Below are positions 1 to 9,170 of a stretch of 64,000 nucleotides of DNA, in pieces; position 1 is the stretch's first letter, and each line of letters opens with the position of its first letter. The notes under the pieces are model-generated. The model was not told the origin of the DNA. It worked only from the letters and a program-made list of their open reading frames with translations, and did not search any database. The stretch covers positions 1-64,000 of the forward strand of contig NZ_BSOJ01000001.1 in assembly GCF_030160455.1 (NCBI RefSeq). The letters run 5' to 3'. The position numbers were made by a program, and so were the translations under genes. The DNA comes from Limnobacter litoralis. Lineage in GTDB: Bacteria; Pseudomonadota; Gammaproteobacteria; Burkholderiales; Burkholderiaceae_B.

Positions 1-90
1 CATCGGTCATTTCCTCGAAAGAGGTTAATTGGCCGAATGCACTTACACAAATTTATTTACAGCCTCAACCTATGGGATTCTTACTGTCCT

Positions 91-357
91 ATGAGCATTC
101 GTAAAATCGGTCAGGTGGTTTGTTTCTTTGTTCTGCCTTGTTCTTTGGCTTTCACATGGTTCATTAACCATTACCCCGAGTACTTTCCGACTCTTCCTCA
201 AGAATTGGCCATCAAGTTGGTGGAGTTCTATGGTGCTCAAAATGCGGAACAGGTGGCTGATCTAGAGGTGGTTATTGGTTTCGTTACAGGGCTCGTTATT
301 TTTGGAGGACTTTCGCTCTTCTTGTTCAGGTTCAAGAGTTCACAGCACGAAGTGTAG
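91..357 (+). CDS. Small putative membrane protein
   Basis: This 88-residue frame has a hydrophobic segment near its N-terminus (residues 7-26) and a second, glycine-rich hydrophobic segment near its C-terminus, followed by a short basic tail, so it looks like a two-pass inner-membrane protein. I chose the ATG at 91; an in-frame upstream ATG at 37 would add 18 residues with no membrane-protein character. I do not recognise the family. It lies ahead of dnaE on the same strand but 205 bases away, so co-transcription is uncertain. The gap at 358-562 shows no other gene. Confidence 0.5.
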   Translation: MSIRKIGQVVCFFVLPCSLAFTWFINHYPEYFPTLPQELAIKLVEFYGAQNAEQVADLEVVIGFVTGLVIFGGLSLFLFRFKSSQHEV

Positions 358-562
358 GAGTCGATCGGTTCCTACCTTCAGGCAATTTTTTGATGTCTCA
401 ACTCACTGGAGAACGCGACAGTTCCGGCAGTACGCAAATCTCAATGACGTAGACTCTGTAATGACCCAGTGGAGTCCCTCAAGTTTGGCTTAACGGCCAA
501 GAACTTCTGATGGCTTCGGATGTCTCCCGAGTTTCAAATGATTTTCCCGCTAAAATGGCGGC

Positions 563-3500
563 ATGAACCAAGCCGCCAATCTTCCCGCCAGTTTTGTCCA
601 CCTTCGCATGCACACCGAATTCTCGGTGGTTGATGGCATGGTGCGTGTGGGCGAGGCCGTTAAGGCTGCCGTGGCCAGCCAAATGCCCGCTTTGGCCATC
701 TCCGATCTGTCCAACCTGTTTGGTTTGGTCAAGTTTTACAAAAAAGCCCGCGGTGCGGGGGTCAAACCCATTGCCGCTTGCGACGTTTGGATCGAAAGCG
801 CGCGCGACGATCAACACCCCGCCAGGGCTTTGCTGGTGGTGCAGAATCACGCGGGTTATTTGCAGTTGTGCGAAATTCTCAGCCGAGCCTATTTGCAAAA
901 CCAGGTGCGCGGCAAGGCCATCGTCAAATACGAGTGGTTTGAAGAGGTGGGCTGCGACGGTCTGATTGTGGTGTCGGGTTTTCAGCACTCTGACATCGGC
1001 CAGTTTTTGCTGGCAGGCAAGCAGAAGGCGGCTGAAAAGGCTGCACTGCGCTTTGCACGGCTGTTTCCGAACCGTTTTTTTATTGAATTGCAGCGCGACG
1101 GCAGCAAACAGGCAGACAACCTGGTGAATTTGAGTTGCCAGCTGGCGGCCCGATTGAAACTGCCCGTGGTGGCCACGCACCCCATTCAGTTTTTGAAACC
1201 GGACGATTTTCGTGCGCATGAGGCACGGGTGTGCATTGCTGAAGGCGAAATGTTGTCCAATCCGCGGCGCCCGCGCAAATTCACCGAGCAGCAGTACTTC
1301 AAAAACACGTCTGAAATGCAGGCGCTGTTTGCCGACATTCCAAGCGCCGTGCGAAACACGCTGCTGATTGCGCAGCGTTGCAACCTCACTCTGGAATTGG
1401 GCAAGCCCAAGCTGCCACTGTTCCCCACGCCAGACGGCATGACACTGGACGATTACCTGATTCATTTGTCCAAAGAGGGTCTGGAAAAGCGCCTGGTGCA
1501 TTTGTACCCCAACCCGGCTGATCGGGAAAAGATGCGCCCTGAATACGATGCCCGCCTGAAAATTGAATGTGACACCATTGTGTCCATGGGTTTCCCGGGT
1601 TATTTCCTGATCGTTCAGGACTTCATCAACTGGGGTAAAAACAATGGTGTGCCGGTTGGGCCGGGCCGGGGCTCCGGTGCGGGTTCCTTGGTGGCGTACG
1701 CCTTGGGCATTACCGACCTCGACCCCCTGCGTTATGACCTGCTCTTCGAACGGTTTTTGAACCCAGAGCGGGTGTCCATGCCCGACTTCGACATTGACTT
1801 CTGCCAGGACAACCGCGACCGCGTCATTGAATACGTGAAGCAGCGCTATGGCCGTGACGCGGTCAGCCAGATTGCCACCTTTGGTACTTTGGGTGCGAAA
1901 GCGGTAATTCGCGACGCCGGGCGTGTGCTGGACATGCCCTACAACTACTGCGACGGCCTGTCCAAGCTGATTCCGCAAACACCGACAGACCCCTGGGATC
2001 TGGAGCGCGCCCTGAATGAAGAGCCCACGTTCAAGGAGCGGGTGGAAAACGAAGACGAGGCCAAAGAAATCATCGCCGTGGCCAAGCCTTTGGAAGGCTT
2101 GACGCGAAACATCGGCATGCACGCCGGTGGCGTGTTGATCGCCCCCGGCAAGCTAACCGATTTTTGCCCGTTGTATTGCGCCGATGGCGCACACGATTCC
2201 GTGGTGTCGCAGTACGACAAAGACGACGTGGAAGCGGTGGGCCTGGTGAAGTTCGACTTTTTGGGCTTGCGCAACCTGACCATTCTGGACTGGGCGGTAC
2301 GCTGGGTTCGTGAAGGTTATGAAGACCGCGCAGACTTTCGTTTGGAAGATTTGGCGCTGGACGACCCAGCGGTGTATCAGCTCTTCTCGGAAGGCAACAC
2401 CACTGCCGTGTTTCAGTCTGAATCGCGCTCGGCGAAAGACCTGGAAAAAAAGCTCAAACCCGACAACTTTGAAGACATTATCGCCTTAATGGCGCTGAAC
2501 CGCCCTGGGCCTTTGGGGTCTGGCATGGTGGACGACTTCATTGCGCGTAAAAAGGAACAATCCAAAACGGGTGTTGGGCGCTCAGAATGGTATTTCCACC
2601 CCAAGCTGGAAAGCACCCTGAAAAGCACCTATGGTGTGATTGTTTATCAAGAGCAAGTGATGCTGGTGGCCCAGCTTTTGGCGGGCTATAGCCTGGGTGG
2701 CGCCGACCTGTTGCGCCGTGCCATGGGTAAGAAAAAGCCCGAAGAAATGGCCAAGCAGCGTGAAATTTTCACGACGGGTGCCACCGAGCGTGGTGTCGAC
2801 CCCGCCCTGGCCAAGCAGTTGTTTGACCTGATGGAAAAATTTGCGGAATACGGCTTCAACAAGTCGCATTCGGCCGCTTACGCGCTGGTTGCGTTTCACA
2901 CGGCCTGGTTGAAGGCCCATTATCCGGCGGAGTTCATGGCGGCATCCATGTCCTCTGACATGGACGACACCGACAAGGTCAAGGTGTTTGTCGAAGATGC
3001 GCTGCACGCTTGTCAGGTGCCTGGCAAAAAGGCCGGTACCTACCTGCAGGTGCTTCCGCCCGATGTCAACGAATCCGATTATCGTTTCACCCCGGTCAAG
3101 CTGGAAGGCGACACCAAGGCCAGCGCCATTCGCTATGGGCTTGGGGCTGTAAAAGGCACGGGGCAGGCCGCCAGCGAGGCCATTGTTGCGGAACGCAAGG
3201 CCAATGGTCCGTTCACCAGCCTGTTTGATTTCACAAGTCGGGTAGACCGCAAACAGATTAACCGCCGCGCCATTGAGGCCATCATCCGCGCGGGTGGGTT
3301 TGACTCAATCAACCCCGACCGTGCGCGCTTGTTGGCCAGTGTTGGCCCAGCCATGGAATGGGCTGAACAGCAGGCGGCCACTGCCAGCCAGGTCAGCCTG
3401 TTTGGCGACGACCTTGGGGGCAATGCACCGCCCGAGCTGGTTGATGTGCCCGCCTGGGGCGAGCGCGAGCGTCTGCAACAAGAAAAGACAGCCTTGGGGT

Positions 3501-4090
3501 ATTACTTCAGCGGGCATTTGTTCAACGCCGACGAAGCGCAGGTGCGCAAATTTGTCCGTTTGAAACTGAAAGACCTGGCCCCTTCCCGTGAGCCCGTGTG
3601 GATGGCTGGGGTGATTGCGGGTTTGCGCACCATGATGACCCGCCGAGGCAAAATGGCGATTGTGTTGCTGGACGACGCCTCGGCCCAAATCGAGTTGTCC
3701 ATTTTCAATGAGCAGTTTGAGGCCAATCGGTCCTTGCTGAAAGAGGACAGTTTGCTGGTGGTGCAAGGCCGGGTTTCTGAGGATTCCTACACGGGTGGTT
3801 TAAGGGTGTCTGCCGACAACCTTTACAGCCTTGGTGCAGCACGTGCGCATTTCGTCAGCCGCTTGCGTCTGAAAATGAACGGGCAATCAGATGCCCAGCG
3901 CCTTCAAAGTTTGCTGAGCCCCTTTGTTGACACCGAACAAGGCTGTCTCGTTGAAATTGATTATCACAACAGCCAGGCCGCTTGCGTGGCACAGCTTTCC
4001 AGCGACTGGAAGGTTCGCCCCGAAGAAGAATTGTTGCTGAACCTGCAGGACTGGCTGGGTGAGGGCAACGCCAACTGGATCTATTCATGA
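563..4090 (+). CDS. dnaE: DNA polymerase III alpha subunit
   Basis: This is the catalytic subunit of the replicative DNA polymerase, 1175 residues, the usual length for proteobacterial DnaE1. An N-terminal PHP domain begins at VHLRMHTEFSVVDG. The palm carries the PDFDIDF catalytic aspartates at residues 407-413 and the following VKFDFLGLRNL motif with the third aspartate. The glycine-rich GPGRGSGAGS finger precedes them, and a C-terminal OB-fold is visible around WMAGVIAGLRTMMTRRGKMA. The start at 563 keeps the complete PHP strand; a later ATG at 608 would cut it. The stop overlaps the msbA start by 4 bases, so the two genes are probably translationally coupled. Confidence 0.98.
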   Translation: MNQAANLPASFVHLRMHTEFSVVDGMVRVGEAVKAAVASQMPALAISDLSNLFGLVKFYKKARGAGVKPIAACDVWIESARDDQHPARALLVVQNHAGYLQLCEILSRAYLQNQVRGKAIVKYEWFEEVGCDGLIVVSGFQHSDIGQFLLAGKQKAAEKAALRFARLFPNRFFIELQRDGSKQADNLVNLSCQLAARLKLPVVATHPIQFLKPDDFRAHEARVCIAEGEMLSNPRRPRKFTEQQYFKNTSEMQALFADIPSAVRNTLLIAQRCNLTLELGKPKLPLFPTPDGMTLDDYLIHLSKEGLEKRLVHLYPNPADREKMRPEYDARLKIECDTIVSMGFPGYFLIVQDFINWGKNNGVPVGPGRGSGAGSLVAYALGITDLDPLRYDLLFERFLNPERVSMPDFDIDFCQDNRDRVIEYVKQRYGRDAVSQIATFGTLGAKAVIRDAGRVLDMPYNYCDGLSKLIPQTPTDPWDLERALNEEPTFKERVENEDEAKEIIAVAKPLEGLTRNIGMHAGGVLIAPGKLTDFCPLYCADGAHDSVVSQYDKDDVEAVGLVKFDFLGLRNLTILDWAVRWVREGYEDRADFRLEDLALDDPAVYQLFSEGNTTAVFQSESRSAKDLEKKLKPDNFEDIIALMALNRPGPLGSGMVDDFIARKKEQSKTGVGRSEWYFHPKLESTLKSTYGVIVYQEQVMLVAQLLAGYSLGGADLLRRAMGKKKPEEMAKQREIFTTGATERGVDPALAKQLFDLMEKFAEYGFNKSHSAAYALVAFHTAWLKAHYPAEFMAASMSSDMDDTDKVKVFVEDALHACQVPGKKAGTYLQVLPPDVNESDYRFTPVKLEGDTKASAIRYGLGAVKGTGQAASEAIVAERKANGPFTSLFDFTSRVDRKQINRRAIEAIIRAGGFDSINPDRARLLASVGPAMEWAEQQAATASQVSLFGDDLGGNAPPELVDVPAWGERERLQQEKTALGYYFSGHLFNADEAQVRKFVRLKLKDLAPSREPVWMAGVIAGLRTMMTRRGKMAIVLLDDASAQIELSIFNEQFEANRSLLKEDSLLVVQGRVSEDSYTGGLRVSADNLYSLGAARAHFVSRLRLKMNGQSDAQRLQSLLSPFVDTEQGCLVEIDYHNSQAACVAQLSSDWKVRPEEELLLNLQDWLGEGNANWIYS

Positions 4091-5841
4091 GCCCTGCGCC
4101 ACAAAAGCCCGTTGACCTCTACCGCCGTCTGCTGGCCTACAGCCTGAAATACTGGCCTCTTTTGGTGGCCGCACTGGTGTCGCTGGTGTTTGCTGCAGTC
4201 ACGGAGCCTTTGTTTGCGCGCCTGATGAAGCCGCTCATTGATGACAATTTTTCAGCCACCCGAACCAGCACGGCCAAGTGGTTGCCCCTCATCATCGTGG
4301 CGCTGTTTTTGGTGCGTGGACTGGCTACGTACATCAATGAATACTGCAGTGCCAAGTTGGCGGGACTTGTTGTGGTTGATCTGCGGTTCGACATGCTGTC
4401 CCGAATTCTGCGTTTTCCGAATTCCTATTTTGTGGAGCAACCCGCGGGCAAGGTCATTTCGACCGTGTCGACCAATGTGGACATGGTGACTGAGGCGGGC
4501 TTCAACATCATCACCGTGGCCATTCGTGATGGGGCAATCGTAATAGGGCTGATGGCCATGTTGCTGTACACCAACTGGCAGCTCACCCTGGTCTGTATTG
4601 CAATTGTCCCCTTGATCGCCATCGGGGTGAGTGTGGCGGCCAAGCGCCTAAACCGCTTTGCGCACAGTGCGCAAACCTCTCATGCTGACCTTGTTCAAAG
4701 CATTTCCGAGGTCATCAACGCCCAAAAAATCATCAAGATATACGGTGCACACCGCGTTGAAACGGACCGCTTCATGAAAAGTGCCGACGACATTCGTCAA
4801 AGCCGCGTGAAGTTGGTGGCCACCAGTGCGGCGAATTCGGCCATCGTTCAGTGGATTCTCGCAGTGGCGGTGGCGTTTGTTGTTTTTTTTGCAGGAAAGC
4901 TGGCCAGCAAAAACGCCATGACCGCGGGGGATTTTGCCTCATTCATGACGGCCATGATGATGCTGCTGACCCCGGTCAAGCGTTTGACCAACATCAACCA
5001 ACAGCTGCAAAAGGGCTTGGCGGCCGCCGACAATGTGTTTCGTGTGGTGGATCGCGCCATTGAAACGTCGCAGGGCACACACACCACCGAACGGGCCAAG
5101 GGGGTGATTGAATTCGACGGTGTTGGTTTGCAGTACCCCGGCACCGACGTGCCCACCCTGAAGCGGATTGACCTGACTGTGCAGCCAGGCCAGACGGTGG
5201 GCATTGTTGGGGTTTCTGGTGGTGGCAAATCGACGTTGATTAATCTGTTGCCGCGCTTTCTGGACCCCACCAGTGGCGAGGTTCGTCTGGATGGCGTGCC
5301 GCTGAAGCAGTGGGATCTCGAAAGTTTGCGTCGTCAGATTGCGATTGTAACCCAGGAAAGTCATTTGCTGAATGACACCGTCCGCCACAACATTGCCTAC
5401 GGTGAAATGCGTCAAGCCAGCGAGGAAGCCATTGTCGAGGCCGCGAAAATGGCCAACGCCTGGCCTTTCATTCAAAAGCTGGACAATGGGCTGGACACGG
5501 TGTTGGGTGACAACGGCCTGCGCTTGTCAGGCGGACAGCGTCAGCGCATTTCCATTGCGCGTGCCTTTTTGAAAAATGCCCCCATTCTGATTCTGGACGA
5601 AGCCACATCCGCCCTGGACTCTGAGGCGGAAAGGGAAGTGCAAGACGACATGGAGAGGCTGCGCCACGGTCGGACCACCTTGGTGATTGCGCACAGGTTG
5701 TCCACCTTGGTCACAGCCGATTTTATTGTCGTCATCGAGCAAGGTGAAATCATTGAGCGCGGCACCCATCTGGAACTTCTTGCACTGAAAGGTCGCTATC
5801 ACTATCTGCATTCCATCCAGAATGTAGAGGCGGTCAGCTGA
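4087..5841 (+). CDS. msbA: Lipid A export ABC transporter, permease and ATPase (MsbA)
   Basis: This is a 584-residue half-transporter that flips lipid A-core across the inner membrane and works as a homodimer. The N-terminal ~320 residues hold about six membrane helices. The C-terminal nucleotide-binding domain has Walker A GVSGGGKST (375-383), signature LSGGQRQRISIARA (about 480-493), Walker B ILILDEATSALD, and the H-loop in IAHRLS. The start overlaps the dnaE stop (ATGA). The glycosyltransferases further along support an LPS export role, although other lipid-exporting ABC proteins look similar. It ends 13 bases before a convergent aminotransferase gene. Confidence 0.92.
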   Translation: MSPAPQKPVDLYRRLLAYSLKYWPLLVAALVSLVFAAVTEPLFARLMKPLIDDNFSATRTSTAKWLPLIIVALFLVRGLATYINEYCSAKLAGLVVVDLRFDMLSRILRFPNSYFVEQPAGKVISTVSTNVDMVTEAGFNIITVAIRDGAIVIGLMAMLLYTNWQLTLVCIAIVPLIAIGVSVAAKRLNRFAHSAQTSHADLVQSISEVINAQKIIKIYGAHRVETDRFMKSADDIRQSRVKLVATSAANSAIVQWILAVAVAFVVFFAGKLASKNAMTAGDFASFMTAMMMLLTPVKRLTNINQQLQKGLAAADNVFRVVDRAIETSQGTHTTERAKGVIEFDGVGLQYPGTDVPTLKRIDLTVQPGQTVGIVGVSGGGKSTLINLLPRFLDPTSGEVRLDGVPLKQWDLESLRRQIAIVTQESHLLNDTVRHNIAYGEMRQASEEAIVEAAKMANAWPFIQKLDNGLDTVLGDNGLRLSGGQRQRISIARAFLKNAPILILDEATSALDSEAEREVQDDMERLRHGRTTLVIAHRLSTLVTADFIVVIEQGEIIERGTHLELLALKGRYHYLHSIQNVEAVS

Positions 5842-5854
5842 CTGCCGTGCGTGT

Positions 5855-6973
5855 TCAGTGGTTGGAAAATTCGGTCAGTAATTCGCAGATACGGTCCACC
5901 TGGTCCAGCGCCAGATCGGGGTAAATCGGCAGACACAACACTTCATTGGCAGCCTTGTTGGCATTCGGCAAATTCTGGACGCTGGCCGACGGCATGCCCC
6001 GATACATGGGCATGCTGCTGATCAGGGGGTAAAAATAACGTCTCGTCAAAATGTCTTGGGCTTTAAACCGATCGTACACTGCGTCCCGACTCAAGGGAAA
6101 TTCCGGATCAAAGAAGATCGGAAAGTAGGCCGAGTTTCCCACGGTGTCATCGGGTATCGGCAATAGGCGTATGCCCGGCATGTCACTCAAATACAGGCGG
6201 TAGCGTGCTTCAATCAGTCGGCGTTTCGCCAATGCAGCTTCAATGTATTTCAGTTGAAGCAGGCCCAGCGCTGCGTTGAATTCGCTCATTTTTCCGTTGA
6301 TGCCGGAAGCGGTCACCGTCACTTCATCTGCAAATCCAAAATTCTTCAAAAACCCAATGCGTTCTTTGGTGGTCTTGTCGGGGCAAATGATCGCGCCCCC
6401 TTCAAAGGTGTTGAATACTTTGGTGGCGTGCATGCTCAATACCGACAAATCGCCATGTCGAAGAAGGCTTTCGCCCTTGTATTGCACCCCAAAGGCGTGC
6501 GCAGCGTCATAAATCACGCGCAGGCCATAAATGTCGGCAATTCGCTGAATTTTTTCGACATCACAGGGGTTGCCATAACAGTGCACCGGCAAAATGGCAG
6601 TAGTGCGCGGGGTAATGGCCTCTTCAATGCGAGCAGGGTCCAGGTTCAGCGTCACCGGGTCTACATCGACGAACACCGGCTTCAACTCATTCCACAACAG
6701 GGAATGAGAGGTGCAAACAAAGGAATAAGGCGTGGTAATGACCTCGCCTGTAATTCGAAGTGTTTGAAGCGCGGTAACCAGTGCAATGGTGCCGTTGGCA
6801 AACAGCGCCAGTTGGTCAACACCCAGGTATTGGCTCAGCGCCACTTCAAGCTGCTTGTGGAAAGGCCCGTTGTTGGTCAGTATCTTGCTGTCCCAAATTT
6901 CCTGCAAATAAGGAATGAATTCCTCAAGTGGTGGCAGGGCCGGTTGGGTCACAAAAATTTTTGAGTCAGCCAC
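5855..6973 (-). CDS. DegT/DnrJ/EryC1/StrS family sugar aminotransferase
   Basis: This is a 372-residue PLP-dependent aminotransferase of the kind that makes amino-deoxy sugars from nucleotide-linked keto sugars for LPS or surface glycans. The schiff-base lysine sits in SMHATKVFNTFEGG, and the cofactor aspartate in VIYDAAHAFG; the HCYGNPCDVEKI segment is typical of the family. The substrate sugar cannot be told from sequence. It is divergent from nothing nearby; the next upstream gene on the same strand is a heptosyltransferase 99 bases away. Both fit an LPS-decoration role. No nucleotide-sugar dehydratase is in the window, so the rest of the pathway lies elsewhere. Confidence 0.88.
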   Translation of the reverse strand: MADSKIFVTQPALPPLEEFIPYLQEIWDSKILTNNGPFHKQLEVALSQYLGVDQLALFANGTIALVTALQTLRITGEVITTPYSFVCTSHSLLWNELKPVFVDVDPVTLNLDPARIEEAITPRTTAILPVHCYGNPCDVEKIQRIADIYGLRVIYDAAHAFGVQYKGESLLRHGDLSVLSMHATKVFNTFEGGAIICPDKTTKERIGFLKNFGFADEVTVTASGINGKMSEFNAALGLLQLKYIEAALAKRRLIEARYRLYLSDMPGIRLLPIPDDTVGNSAYFPIFFDPEFPLSRDAVYDRFKAQDILTRRYFYPLISSMPMYRGMPSASVQNLPNANKAANEVLCLPIYPDLALDQVDRICELLTEFSNH

Positions 6974-7071
6974 ACTGGCCTCCCGCTTACAAAGTCATTC
7001 TTGCAGTGTAAACCGGGCTGACTGCCTGCAGATCGCCATTTACGGGGGGTAAGTCCCGTCTGTTCAGGCTT

Positions 7072-8130
7072 TCAGCTCGCAAGTCGCTCGTCAATGGCTT
7101 TCAACACCGCCTCGGTTGGAATGGCGGCGAGCAGACGGGTGGGGTCCTCGGTGTTAATGCTGTCAGGGTGGGGCAGTGGGCCATAATCCCCCGCGTAAAC
7201 CACCGTGGCATTGTGCGACCACGGGCGCCATTCATTGACCCACGAGGGGCCAAATAGAGCAACTTGCGGCACATTCAAAGCGGCAGCCATGTGCATGGGC
7301 GCTGAATCGACCCCAAGGTAAAATCGGCACCCTGACAGCAGGGCAGCCAACAGCGGCAAACTCATGCTGCCGCCCCAGTTCACCAACGTTCTGCCGTGTA
7401 GCTCAGCCTGGCGCGACAAGTCCTCAATGCGGCGGGTCATGGCCAACTCCACAGGGTCAGGGCTGCAGGTCAGTACGATGTCAAAGCCCTTTTGCGTCAG
7501 ATGCGAAACGGCCTGTGCAAACCGATCGTCCTCCCAACATTTGAAAGGCCAGCGGGCCGCGGGATGAATCAACACAAAAGGCGAATTAACCCCGACCTGC
7601 TTCAGCTTTTCAGTGGCCTGCGCCAAATAGCGGTCTTGTGGAATCAAAACGGGTGAATACCGCTTGCCCTTGGGGTCAATCCCAAAATGCTGCAGGCACA
7701 TCAGGTTCAGTTCTACCGCATGCGCCTGCCCCCTGGGTGGGGGCGTCACGCAGTGGGTAAAGCTGTGGTGCCAAAAAGGGCGGTCACGCTTGGCCACAAA
7801 CATTTCGATGCGCAAGGGTGCGCGGCTGAAACGGGCCAACAAGGCCCCGATCCACTGGTCAGTTAAGTGAACCACCGCGTCATAGCGTGCTTTGCGCACC
7901 TTCAGCAGCAGGCCCAGTTCATGCCGAATCCGCTTCAGCCCTTTCATCTTCCGGTCAATGGTCATCACCCCATCAATGTGCGGGTTACCCTCCAGCAGCG
8001 GCGTGGTTTCCTTGTAAATCAGCACGTCCAGGTGGCAGTTCGGGAAATGCCCCTTCAGCGCTGAATACAGGGCGGTACTCAGCAACACATCGCCATGATG
8101 GCGCAACTTGATGACCAGGATTTTTTGCAA
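7072..8130 (-). CDS. Glycosyltransferase family 9, WaaQ-like LPS heptosyltransferase
   Basis: This 352-residue GT-B enzyme belongs to the ADP-heptose:LPS heptosyltransferase family. The N-terminus ILVIKLRHHGDVLLSTALY matches the heptosyltransferase III (WaaQ/RfaQ) subtype with its HHGD motif. The second Rossmann domain carries FYLGVDSAPMHMAAALNVP followed by ALFGPSW, the donor-site signature of the family. It would add a heptose to the inner core at the cytoplasmic face of the inner membrane. It is transcribed away from the three glycosyltransferase genes that follow, with 107 bases between them that probably hold divergent promoters. Confidence 0.85.
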   Translation of the reverse strand: MQKILVIKLRHHGDVLLSTALYSALKGHFPNCHLDVLIYKETTPLLEGNPHIDGVMTIDRKMKGLKRIRHELGLLLKVRKARYDAVVHLTDQWIGALLARFSRAPLRIEMFVAKRDRPFWHHSFTHCVTPPPRGQAHAVELNLMCLQHFGIDPKGKRYSPVLIPQDRYLAQATEKLKQVGVNSPFVLIHPAARWPFKCWEDDRFAQAVSHLTQKGFDIVLTCSPDPVELAMTRRIEDLSRQAELHGRTLVNWGGSMSLPLLAALLSGCRFYLGVDSAPMHMAAALNVPQVALFGPSWVNEWRPWSHNATVVYAGDYGPLPHPDSINTEDPTRLLAAIPTEAVLKAIDERLAS

Positions 8131-8237
8131 AGCGAATCACCTATTTCGAGGCTGCCCTCAACTGGCAGGGCAGTGGATGCAAGTAAACTTCGTCGTATTA
8201 TCAGTCAAAACGTCGCACAGACAGGTCCCTTCGTCCA

Positions 8238-9170
8238 ATGCCCACTGTATACATTGATGAATTTGTTGGAATATCCAACCGCTTTGAGGCTTTGCCCCTG
8301 GCTTTCGCCATCCAGAAAAAGTTCGGGCATCCCATCGTGCTCGACTGGCATGAGCTGGACTCATTCTGCGTAAAGGGAACCAAACGGGGAAAAGTGGGCC
8401 TGTTTGCAAAACTGGGTGCACTCCGGGTTCGAAACTGCGACCTTAGTCTTTTTGAATCGCTCGGCAACAAGAAGGTAATCTGCAGGTCGCTTGACGGGCC
8501 CTCAGAATATTTAGATCCGATCTATCTCGAGGTTGCTCGCAGGGTCAAGGCAGCGCCTTTTGTCGTCGAGGGCATACAGCGAGCGTTTGCCCCCTGGCGG
8601 GGACGCCCTGTCGTGGCTGTTCACATTCGTCAGGGCGATTATCAACTGGTCAGCGAATCCCGCTATGACATAGGCGCCGAGTGGCCAGCCGTGCCCATCT
8701 GGTGGTATGCAGCGGCCATGCAAAAGGTGCTTGAACTGCAACCGGATACCGTGTTCTTTTTGGCGTCCAACGGCTCGGCAGAGGTGCTTAAGCCCATCAC
8801 CGATCGTTTTCCTGTTTTTCAGCTGGATTTAAAGTCGCCCTACACCTACAAAGGGCCAGACCATGCCTCAGAGGTCAATCCAGTGGCAGACCTGTTCGCA
8901 TTGGCGTGCTGCCCGGTTCTACTGGCTACACCGGTGTCTGGCTATTCTCATTGGGCCGCCAATGTGATGGGGGCGCCTTCTGATTCCATCGTACCAATAT
9001 CCGGGTGCACTTCAGACAATCCTCAATTTGGTCTGGTTCGCATGTTTGGCTCGCGAATGCCACGCTGGCGTGAATCAGGCCGCACAGGCAGCGACATTCT
9101 GCCATTGGGCGAACGTTGGCAGGGTGTCGATCTTTCCCGTCCCGCAAATCTGGAGTGGCTGGCCACATGA
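8238..9170 (+). CDS. GT11-like (alpha-1,2-fucosyltransferase-like) glycosyltransferase
   Basis: A 310-residue protein with VAVHIRQGDYQ, which matches the HxRxGDY motif I of family GT11 fucosyltransferases. Near the C-terminus, DLFALACCPVLLATPVSGYS followed by HWAANVMG resembles the motif in which a D...C aspartate/cysteine stretch precedes S(F/H)WAA. Similarity outside these motifs cannot be judged by eye, so donor and acceptor remain open. Its stop overlaps the start of the next glycosyltransferase by 4 bases, which indicates a common transcript and probably one surface-glycan pathway. The start gives a sensible N-terminus (MPTVYIDEFVGISNRF). Confidence 0.7.
   Translation: MPTVYIDEFVGISNRFEALPLAFAIQKKFGHPIVLDWHELDSFCVKGTKRGKVGLFAKLGALRVRNCDLSLFESLGNKKVICRSLDGPSEYLDPIYLEVARRVKAAPFVVEGIQRAFAPWRGRPVVAVHIRQGDYQLVSESRYDIGAEWPAVPIWWYAAAMQKVLELQPDTVFFLASNGSAEVLKPITDRFPVFQLDLKSPYTYKGPDHASEVNPVADLFALACCPVLLATPVSGYSHWAANVMGAPSDSIVPISGCTSDNPQFGLVRMFGSRMPRWRESGRTGSDILPLGERWQGVDLSRPANLEWLAT

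Noticed and set aside
13-24. Short CCTC-GAAA-GAGG hairpin at the window start
   Set aside because: Four-pair stem with no T-run; too weak to call a terminator, and the gene to its left is outside the window.
479-2122. Long minus-strand open frame of 547 codons
   Set aside because: It lies antisense to dnaE, whose domain motifs and normal length are certain. The reverse frame has low-complexity His/Gln-rich translation typical of a shadow in GC-biased codons.
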